Both the position numbers and the translations under genes were made by a program. The notes under the pieces were generated by a model. The model was not told where the DNA came from. It ran no database searches and saw only the letters and a list, made by a program, of their open reading frames with translations. Of a stretch of 7,852 bases of DNA, positions 1 to 4,511 are shown in pieces; position 1 is the first letter of the stretch; each line of letters starts with the position of its first letter. The stretch comes from Bacillota bacterium. GTDB lineage: Bacteria; Bacillota_E; Sulfobacillia; Sulfobacillales; Sulfobacillaceae. Where the stretch lies: contig JAKADW010000085.1 in assembly GCA_021820165.1 (NCBI GenBank), positions 1 to 7,852 on the forward strand, in the 5' to 3' direction.

Positions 1-59
1 CGCCAAAACCCGCTTTCTCCGCGGTTTTCATAGCCGCGGATTTCGCTAATGTCACTCAC
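1..59 (-). CDS. 5' end of an unidentified gene, cut by the window edge
   Basis: An open frame starts at a GTG whose first base is 59 and stays open for 19 codons to the window edge (M/V-S-D-I-S-E-I-R-G-Y-E-N-R-G-E-S-G-F-W). The start is supported by a very strong Shine-Dalgarno tract, GGAGGAGGG on the minus strand (75 to 67), 7 nt upstream of the GTG. It begins 49 nt after the stop of the gene at 109-645 on the same strand, so the two are probably co-transcribed. Too little is visible to name a family. The start assignment rests on the ribosome binding site and the absence of stops. Confidence 0.6.
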   Translation of the reverse strand, partial: MSDISEIRGYENRGESGFW

Positions 60-66
60 GTGATTG

Positions 67-75
67 CCCTCCTCC
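67..75 (-). promoter_or_regulatory. Strong ribosome binding site that sets the GTG start at 59
   Basis: The minus strand reads GGAGGAGGG, near-ideal complementarity to the 16S anti-Shine-Dalgarno, 7 nt before the GTG. It is the main evidence that a gene begins at 59, since only 19 codons are visible. Confidence 0.65.
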
Positions 76-83
76 TCGTTGCT

Positions 84-98
84 CTAGGAACGTCCTAG
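84..98. repeat. Short perfect inverted repeat between two minus-strand genes
   Basis: CTAGGA-ACG-TCCTAG is a perfect 6-bp stem with a 3-nt loop. It sits between the stop of the 178-aa gene (109) and the next ribosome binding site (75-67). There is no T-run after it on the minus strand, so it is not a convincing intrinsic terminator. It could be a small intercistronic stem or an operator. Confidence 0.35.
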
Positions 99-108
99 GC
101 GCTATATC

Positions 109-645
109 CTATGGCTGTTGGAAATTTTTGCTACTATCGCCTTCGGGAAATCGCCAGCGAATGACCGGGGGCGGACCAGTATCGATCGCAGGCGCCACTT
201 CCGGGGGTGATGAGGGCGGATTCTGCGCTGGCGGAGGGGTTGTCGACTGAGCCATGGGCGCGTCGTCCGGTTGAACCTCAGGGTCGCTCGGAATCTCCTC
301 GGGACCTTCGGGACCTTCGGGGGATAAGAGTGTTTTTTGACTTTGGTCGACAAGCACAAGCACGGATAGTCCTGGATGGGGAGTCAGGGAAAGGCATACT
401 GGCGTTTTCGCATTGAGCATCGTCCCGCCCGTCACCAGGATTTCTCGGTCGGGGGCGGCTTCAATGCGTAAAACCCCTTCTCCGCGCAAGCATAGCAGGC
501 GAACCTCCCCGCTTGAGGGGAGCACGAAAGTGGAGGGGGCCTCGGCCTGATAAAGCCTAAGGGATCCCCACACGGGTCGCGTTAGAAGACCAGGAGCACG
601 CGCCTCCCACCCGGTCTCCTGGATATTTGTTAGCACCATATCCAT
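109..645 (-). CDS. Hypothetical protein, possible cupin-fold N-terminal half with proline-rich C-terminal tail
   Basis: This is a 178-aa protein not assignable to a named family by eye. Residues about 25-105 have the alternating hydrophobic beta-strand pattern and Gly/Pro turns seen in small cupin-like domains (for example LRGEGVLRIEA, then VTGGTMLNAKTPVCLSL). The classical metal-binding histidines of the cupin motifs are not evident, so any cupin assignment is tentative. From about residue 108 the sequence becomes low-complexity and Pro/Glu/Ser-rich, with a tandem PEGPEGPEE (a 9-nt direct repeat in the DNA) and runs such as TTPPPAQNPPSSPPE, ending in a short basic/aromatic segment (IRWRFPEG). 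No signal peptide or membrane helix is seen. The ATG at 645 is preceded by GAGGA about 10 nt upstream; a second in-frame ATG lies two codons on. It is probably the first gene of a minus-strand pair with the GTG-start gene downstream. Confidence 0.6.
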   Translation of the reverse strand: MDMVLTNIQETGWEARAPGLLTRPVWGSLRLYQAEAPSTFVLPSSGEVRLLCLRGEGVLRIEAAPDREILVTGGTMLNAKTPVCLSLTPHPGLSVLVLVDQSQKTLLSPEGPEGPEEIPSDPEVQPDDAPMAQSTTPPPAQNPPSSPPEVAPAIDTGPPPVIRWRFPEGDSSKNFQQP

Positions 646-1080
646 CGGTCATTTGTCCTCACTTTCTATGGGTCAGCCACGGACGCGTTATGCGTGAATC
701 CCGGATCATGGACGGGCACGACCTTCGTTCGGTACTCACGCATCCCTGGGGCAGGTGCCGCGGGACTAAGTATAGTGTCGCGACGGGGGACAGCCTGCTG
801 CCCGAAAACTGACCGGGCGAATCAAGGCGCTCCCTACCATTCACTGGCAAAATATGATGAGTTTGGTTGAAAAGTTCCCGGTACGCATATGGGCCAAGCG
901 CAAGTGTCTCCGGTCGTTGGCCGGGGTACATTTAGGGTTTTGGCTTAAGGCCTTCGGATGCACGTGGGCCCGCATCCGACGCTTCACCCGGTCCCGTTTT
1001 GACTGTGCGGGTGGCACCGGAGGAGGACCCAGTGTAGGCGGACCTGGTTCTTTGACCTAAGGACACCGTCGCTTTTCCTC
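646..1080. other. Gene-free divergent intergenic region with several inverted repeats
   Basis: This is about 435 bp between the minus-strand 178-aa gene and the rubrerythrin promoter. Small open frames exist here on both strands (up to 90 codons at 659-931 minus and 68 codons at 854-1060 plus), but none has a ribosome binding site and none gives a plausible protein. The stretch instead holds inverted repeats: GCCCG/CGGGC (800-804 with 814-818), GGCCAA/TTGGCC (892-897 with 917-922), TCGGATGC/GCATCCGA (954-961 with 972-979) and CACCCG/CGGGTG (985-990 with 1008-1013). No tRNA, RNase P, SRP or tmRNA signature was recognised. It could hold a structured leader, a small RNA or a decayed element. Confidence 0.5.
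892..1013. repeat. Three consecutive hairpin-forming inverted repeats
   Basis: Three stems follow one another. GGCCAA (892-897) pairs with TTGGCC (917-922) across a 19-nt loop. TCGGATGC (954-961) pairs perfectly with GCATCCGA (972-979) across a 10-nt loop. CACCCG (985-990) pairs with CGGGTG (1008-1013) across a 17-nt loop. None is followed by a T-run on either strand, so none looks like an intrinsic terminator. The succession suggests a folded RNA, but strand and function are unknown. Confidence 0.4.
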
Positions 1081-1089
1081 GGCATGGTG

Positions 1090-1117
1090 TTGATATTTTT
1101 TGCATAGAGATTAGAAT
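1090..1117 (+). promoter_or_regulatory. Sigma-A-type promoter of the rubrerythrin operon
   Basis: TTGATA (1090-1095) and TAGAAT (1112-1117) each match the -35 and -10 consensus at 5 of 6 positions, with a 16-nt spacer that begins with a T-run. The region is sharply AT-rich against GC-rich surroundings. Transcription would start near 1124, leaving a leader of about 40 nt before the rubrerythrin ATG at 1163. The -10 element lies inside a PerR-box-like sequence, so bound repressor would block RNA polymerase directly. Confidence 0.6.
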
Positions 1118-1125
1118 GATTGTTA
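1111..1125. promoter_or_regulatory. Candidate PerR/Fur-family operator overlapping the -10
   Basis: TTAGAAT-G-ATTGTTA has the 7-1-7 layout of the PerR box (consensus TTATAAT-N-ATTATAA, known from Bacillus PerR). It matches at 6 of 7 positions in the left half and 5 of 7 in the right half. It covers the -10 hexamer, a standard repressor position. A PerR-type regulator is encoded in the same operon, which strengthens the assignment. The match was made by eye and no binding is shown. Confidence 0.45.
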
Positions 1126-1133
1126 GAAAATAA

Positions 1134-1143
1134 CTAAGCTTAG
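1134..1143. repeat. Perfect 10-bp palindrome in the rubrerythrin leader
   Basis: CTAAGCTTAG is a perfect palindrome about 10 nt after the predicted transcription start. Its first four bases also form TTAG-N7-CTAA with 1123-1126, so it may be part of a second, overlapping regulator site. Chance occurrence in an AT-rich stretch cannot be excluded. Confidence 0.35.
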
Positions 1144-1162
1144 ATAGGGAAGGGGATTATTT

Positions 1163-1585
1163 ATGCCAAAGTTGCTGAACTCCAAGACGCACCAAAATCT
1201 TAAAGAAGCCTTCGCGGGTGAGTCGCAAGCCAACCGGCGCTATCTGTACTTCGCACAAAAAGCCGATGTGGAAGGTCGACCAGAGGTTTCCGGCTTGTTC
1301 CGGGATGTCGCCGAGGGCGAAACCGGCCACGCGTTCGGACACTTTGAGTTTTTGGAAGAGGTGGGCGACCCAGTAACCGGGGTGCCGGTCGGGACGACGG
1401 AAGAGAACCTCAAGAGCGCCATCGAAGGCGAAACATACGAATACACGCAGATGTATCCGGGATTTGCTAAGACCGCTCGCGATGAAGGATTTGACGAGAT
1501 CGCGGAGTGGTTTGAGACGCTGGCGAGGGCCGAGAAGAGCCACGCGGGGCGGTTTACCAAGGGACTGGAGAACTTAGAGGATTAG
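1163..1585 (+). CDS. rbr: Rubrerythrin, short form without rubredoxin domain (sulerythrin-like)
   Basis: This is a 140-aa ferritin-like four-helix-bundle protein expected to be a cytoplasmic diiron peroxidase reducing H2O2 to water. The ligand set is readable: E20 (in GESQANRRY), E53xxH56 (EGETGH), E90 and E93 (EGETYEY), and E124xxH127 (RAEKSH). The family ELxAxxGE-type N-terminus and the second GE repeat are in place. Classical rubrerythrins are about 190 aa and end in a rubredoxin domain with two CxxC knuckles. This protein ends at residue 140 with no cysteine at all, as in archaeal sulerythrin. It therefore needs an outside electron donor, for which the adjacent Fe-S protein is the obvious candidate. 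The ATG has AAGGGG 7 nt upstream. It is the first gene of the operon behind a promoter with a PerR-like box. Confidence 0.93.
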   Translation: MPKLLNSKTHQNLKEAFAGESQANRRYLYFAQKADVEGRPEVSGLFRDVAEGETGHAFGHFEFLEEVGDPVTGVPVGTTEENLKSAIEGETYEYTQMYPGFAKTARDEGFDEIAEWFETLARAEKSHAGRFTKGLENLED

Positions 1586-1589
1586 CGGT

Positions 1590-1628
1590 GGGAGCGGGGG
1601 CGAAAGCCCCCGCCCCTTCTGAAAGGGG
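1590..1628 (+). promoter_or_regulatory. Two competing intercistronic hairpins, the second masking a ribosome binding site
   Basis: Right after the rubrerythrin stop, GCGGGGGC (1594-1601), a GAAA loop and GCCCCCGC (1606-1613) form a perfect 8-bp stem with a GNRA tetraloop. A bulged A (1593) allows three further G-C pairs using 1614-1616. CCCCTT (1613-1618), a CTGA loop and AAGGGG (1623-1628) form a second perfect stem whose 3' arm is the Shine-Dalgarno of the next gene (ATG at 1635). The two stems share 1613-1616 when fully formed. There is no T-run, so this looks like mRNA processing, stability or translational control rather than a clean terminator. Confidence 0.5.
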
Positions 1629-1634
1629 AGCCAC

Positions 1635-2912
1635 ATGGAATACAATCCGCATCGCGAGCAATATTGGGACGAAACGGCCCTCGCCCAAGACATGCAGCAG
1701 GCATTCGATATCTGTAATGGCTGCCGGCTGTGCTATAATCTCTGCCCGTCTTTTCCGGCGCTGTTTCAAATCGTGGAAGGGTATGACGACGACGCCAGTC
1801 GTGTCAATCAGGAGGACATGGACCGGGTGGCGGATCTCTGCTTTCAGTGCAAACTCTGCTACATGAAGTGCCCCTACATTCCACCGCATCGCTTTGACTT
1901 GGACTTTCCCCGGTTGATGCTGCGATCCAGGGCCATCCGTGCGAAAAAGCATGGCATTGGGCGCGCCGACCGGTTTTTAGGCAATCCCGAGAAGGTGGGG
2001 CGGATGGGCCAATGGGCTCCCGGCCTCGCCAACTGGTCGGTTAAGAATGCCGGCCTCCGTCGGGTGATGGAGCGGATTTATGGGATTGACCATCGCCGCC
2101 ACTTGCCACGTTTTGCGGCGGTGCGTTTTTCGGATTGGGTGAAGCGCCATGCCAGGAGCCCCATGCCTCCGCTGGAGGACGTGGACGTGGTCCTCTTTTC
2201 CACTTGCACGGTGGAATATCATGAGCCGGGGATTGGGCAGGCGGCACTAGAGGTGTTACGCCATAATGGTATTCGGGCCGTCGTCCCCTCGGGTCAGGTC
2301 TGCTGCGGGATGCCCGCCTTAGACGGCGGCGACATGGAGGGTGCGCTCTCGCGGGCACGGATCAACGTCGAGTTGCTCGCTCCCTATGCACGCGCTGGCA
2401 AAACGATTTTGGCCCTGCAGCCGACCTGCGCGCTGCTCTTGAAACAAGACTATCCGACCTTGGTGGACGGTGAGGATGCCCGCCTAGTGGCCGAGAAGAC
2501 GCGCGACCTCACCGAGTACCTGGCTGGCTTGATGCGGCGGGGAAAACTGAAAAAAGAGTTTCGCGAGAGCCCGGGGGCGGTCACCTATCACCTCTCCTGC
2601 CATACCAAGGCGCAGGGTCTCAAGCGGGCTGGGAAGGACTTGTTGCAAGCGATTGACGGATGCGAAGTTGACGTGGTGGAGCGGTGCGCCGGGATCGACG
2701 GAACCTGGGGGCTTAAAGCCGAATTTTATGATGAGGCGCAGAAAGTCTCCGCCAAGCTCACGGAGCAGTTTCAGGCACACCATGCGGAAACCGCTTGCGG
2801 AGATTGTGCGCTGGCCGGGCTTCAGATCGAAACCGCGGTCGACCGCTCTCCCGTTCACCCGGTGGAAATATTGGCCCGCTCATACGGGCTTTTGGGAGGG
2901 GATTTGGCATGA
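1635..2912 (+). CDS. GlpC/HdrB-like iron-sulfur protein with two CCG domains
   Basis: This is a 425-aa cytoplasmic electron-transfer protein. Two N-terminal ferredoxin-type [4Fe-4S] motifs are clear: C27, C30, C33, C37-P and C69, C72, C75, C79-P. Two cysteine-rich (CCG, HdrB/GlpC-type) domains follow. The first has C191, C223-C224-G and C265. The second has C322, C351 in RCAG instead of CCG, then C388 and C391 in ACGDC. The order matches GlpC (anaerobic glycerol-3-phosphate dehydrogenase subunit C) and related HdrB/lactate-oxidase-type proteins, but no GlpA/GlpB partner is nearby, so a GlpC name would mislead. Related proteins occur with rubrerythrin and DUF3501 genes, and I infer a role in passing electrons to the rubrerythrin. 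Its AGGGGAG site lies 4 nt before the ATG and inside a hairpin. Its stop overlaps the next start (ATGA). No membrane helix is seen. Confidence 0.88.
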   Translation: MEYNPHREQYWDETALAQDMQQAFDICNGCRLCYNLCPSFPALFQIVEGYDDDASRVNQEDMDRVADLCFQCKLCYMKCPYIPPHRFDLDFPRLMLRSRAIRAKKHGIGRADRFLGNPEKVGRMGQWAPGLANWSVKNAGLRRVMERIYGIDHRRHLPRFAAVRFSDWVKRHARSPMPPLEDVDVVLFSTCTVEYHEPGIGQAALEVLRHNGIRAVVPSGQVCCGMPALDGGDMEGALSRARINVELLAPYARAGKTILALQPTCALLLKQDYPTLVDGEDARLVAEKTRDLTEYLAGLMRRGKLKKEFRESPGAVTYHLSCHTKAQGLKRAGKDLLQAIDGCEVDVVERCAGIDGTWGLKAEFYDEAQKVSAKLTEQFQAHHAETACGDCALAGLQIETAVDRSPVHPVEILARSYGLLGGDLA

Positions 2913-3487
2913 AGCCCTTAGTGCTAGACGATATCGAACCGATAGCCCAATATCAGGCGCGGCGCGACGACGTGCGCCAGCGCATTATTGGCTTGAAAAA
3001 GGTTCGTCGTGCTCGGCTCGGGCCGCGCGTTTCGCTGGTGTTCGAAAATCACGACACCATGTGGTTTCAGGTGCAAGAGATGTGCCGCATCGAACACATT
3101 ACGGATCCCGCGTTGGTTCAACAAGAAATCGATGTCTATAACGACCTGTTGCCGGAAGGCCTGGCCATCGGTGCCACCTTGTTCATTGAGTTAGTGCAAA
3201 CCGATGACATGCCTAACGTGCTGCGTGAGCTTAGTGGTCTCGAAGAGACCATCTGGCTGCGTTTCGGCCCCCACTCAGTGCATGCCCAAGCGGAGCCGGG
3301 GCGGTCAACCGAGGAGAAGACCAGTTCGGTCCATTATTTAACGTTTCAGTTCAGCGCATCAGAAGGTGACGGGCTGGTCGAGGCGGACGCCGTGCACCTG
3401 TCCTCGGAGCTTCCCGGCTATCAATACGATACCGTGCTGTCACGGGAGACAGTGGCTTCCCTGGTGAACGACCTTATGAGATCTTGA
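2909..3487 (+). CDS. DUF3501 family protein
   Basis: This is a 192-aa protein of unknown function. Recognisable family features are the segment around residues 40-60 (GPRVSLVFENHDTMWFQ, then QEMCRIE), the following EIDVYNDLLPEG and ATLFIELV stretches, and the C-terminal half rich in beta-strand pattern. There is no signal peptide, no membrane helix, and only one cysteine, so it is unlikely to bind an Fe-S cluster itself. The start at ATG 2909 is chosen because GGGAGGGG lies about 6 nt upstream and the ATG overlaps the previous stop in an ATGA. The frame stays open further upstream only over the preceding gene. DUF3501 genes are repeatedly found beside rubrerythrin and CCG-domain Fe-S genes, so an accessory role in that system is likely (inference). 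Confidence 0.85.
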   Translation: MKPLVLDDIEPIAQYQARRDDVRQRIIGLKKVRRARLGPRVSLVFENHDTMWFQVQEMCRIEHITDPALVQQEIDVYNDLLPEGLAIGATLFIELVQTDDMPNVLRELSGLEETIWLRFGPHSVHAQAEPGRSTEEKTSSVHYLTFQFSASEGDGLVEADAVHLSSELPGYQYDTVLSRETVASLVNDLMRS

Positions 3488-3505
3488 CAGCGGAAGGGAG
3501 AACCT

Positions 3506-3919
3506 GTGGACGTTTTAGAAGACATACTCCGCAATTACGGCCTTCGGGCGACGCCGCAACGAGCCGCTGTACTAAAAGCGGTTATGGCGAGCGACCATCC
3601 GGATGCGGACACGGTTTACGCCTTGGCGAGGGAGCATCAGCCGAGTATGAGCCTTGCCACCGTCTATCATGTGCTGGATAAATTGAGCGAAGTGGGTCTA
3701 GTGTCAGTGCTGGATTTCGCCGGACGCCGCCTTTATGACGGGCGAATCAGCGATCATGATCATGTTCGCTGTCGTCGTTGCGGACGGGTGGACGACGTGG
3801 ACCGGGACCAGGAGACCCGCATTGTCACGGCCCAGTGCCCCGGGTGGCGGATTCACCACGCGGCAGTGCTTTGGGAAGGTCTTTGTCCCGTGTGCCAGCA
3901 AGGGATGGCCCATGACTGA
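3506..3919 (+). CDS. perR: PerR-type Fur family peroxide-sensing repressor
   Basis: This is a 137-aa metal-dependent DNA-binding repressor. An N-terminal winged helix (about 1-80, with LRATPQRAAVLKAV and the recognition segment SLATVYHVLDKL) is followed by the dimerisation domain. All five ligands of the Bacillus PerR regulatory metal site align by spacing: H31 (H37), D78 (D85), H84 (H91), H86 (H93) and D97 (D104). An Asp at the last position, rather than the Glu of true Fur proteins, is the mark of PerR. The structural zinc site is complete: C89, C92, C127, C130. PerR senses H2O2 by iron-catalysed oxidation of His ligands, which releases DNA. The GTG start at 3506 has GAAGGGAG 5 nt upstream and lies 18 nt after the DUF3501 stop. 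The likely target is its own operon, through the box at 1111-1125. Mn/Fe discrimination is not tested. Confidence 0.85.
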   Translation: MDVLEDILRNYGLRATPQRAAVLKAVMASDHPDADTVYALAREHQPSMSLATVYHVLDKLSEVGLVSVLDFAGRRLYDGRISDHDHVRCRRCGRVDDVDRDQETRIVTAQCPGWRIHHAAVLWEGLCPVCQQGMAHD

Positions 3920-4511
3920 GGCCCAGTGCACGCGTTGCGGACTTCATGCCACCCGAACGCAGGTGGTGGTCGGGCGAGGGCGGAGCGACGCCGCGGTGAT
4001 GTTTTTAGGAGAGGCCCCAGGCCGTCAGGAGGACAAGCTCGGCGAGGGATTCCAAGGAGCGGCAGGTCGGGTTTTCGATGACATTTTGGCGTATATCGGC
4101 TTGGGTCGACAGGATATATGGTTGGCCAACGCGGTCCGCTGCCGGCCCAGCATTGAAGGTCGACGCAATCGGCCGCCGACCGCTGAGGAAATTGCCGCCT
4201 GTCGTCATTGGTTAACTCTGGATCTGGGGCGCGTGAGGCCAACGGTGGTGGTGACGCTCGGCCGGATCGCCTTTGAAAGCGTCACCGGTGTGTCCTGGTC
4301 TAATGCCCGACGGGCCCAACCGGCGCCCCTTCCCGGACAGCCGGGAGTGGCTTTCGGCCTGTATCATCCCGCCTATCTGATATATCGCCGCGACTTGAAA
4401 GAGACCTATCGCCAAGATCTGGATCGGTTGCGAGCACTCTTGTTATCCCTGGGCATCGCACTTCAAGAATCGGCGGGACCGTGGAAATCGCTAAAGGCGG
4501 GTGGAGAATGA
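3912..4511 (+). CDS. udg: Family 4 (Fe-S) uracil-DNA glycosylase
   Basis: This is a 199-aa enzyme that removes uracil from DNA to start base-excision repair. Family 4 marks are present: the motif GEAPGRQEDKLGEGF at 33-47 (family 4 begins GExPG; family 5 has a GLAP type), followed by G49 and AG at 51-52, N73 in LANAVRCRP, and YHPAYL at 151-156 with the catalytic-loop H152. Four cysteines expected to hold a [4Fe-4S] cluster are C6, C9, C77 and C97, in the family spacing. The start is ATG 3912, just before the CxxC; the frame is open further upstream, but only across the regulator gene. The start overlaps the perR stop by 8 nt and the stop overlaps the next gene by 4 nt, so translation is probably coupled. 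The segment after the first motif reads GFQG where many homologues have PFVG, a mild variant. Confidence 0.9.
   Translation: MTEAQCTRCGLHATRTQVVVGRGRSDAAVMFLGEAPGRQEDKLGEGFQGAAGRVFDDILAYIGLGRQDIWLANAVRCRPSIEGRRNRPPTAEEIAACRHWLTLDLGRVRPTVVVTLGRIAFESVTGVSWSNARRAQPAPLPGQPGVAFGLYHPAYLIYRRDLKETYRQDLDRLRALLLSLGIALQESAGPWKSLKAGGE

Noticed and set aside
18..40. TCCGCGG/CCGCGGA inverted repeat looking like a terminator hairpin
   Set aside because: It lies inside the open frame of the minus-strand gene that starts at GTG 59, has a 9-nt loop, and has no T-run in the minus-strand direction.
659..931. 90-codon minus-strand open frame
   Set aside because: The ATG at 931 has no Shine-Dalgarno, the product has no recognisable domain, and the composition does not look like protein-coding sequence.
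854..1060. 68-codon plus-strand open frame upstream of rubrerythrin
   Set aside because: No ribosome binding site, no recognisable protein, and it covers the inverted repeats at 892-1013.
4481..4507. Upstream GTG start for the dehydratase
   Set aside because: It would add nine residues before the conserved N-terminus, has only a weak upstream purine tract, and lies inside the glycosylase gene; ATG 4508 with the ATGA overlap fits better.
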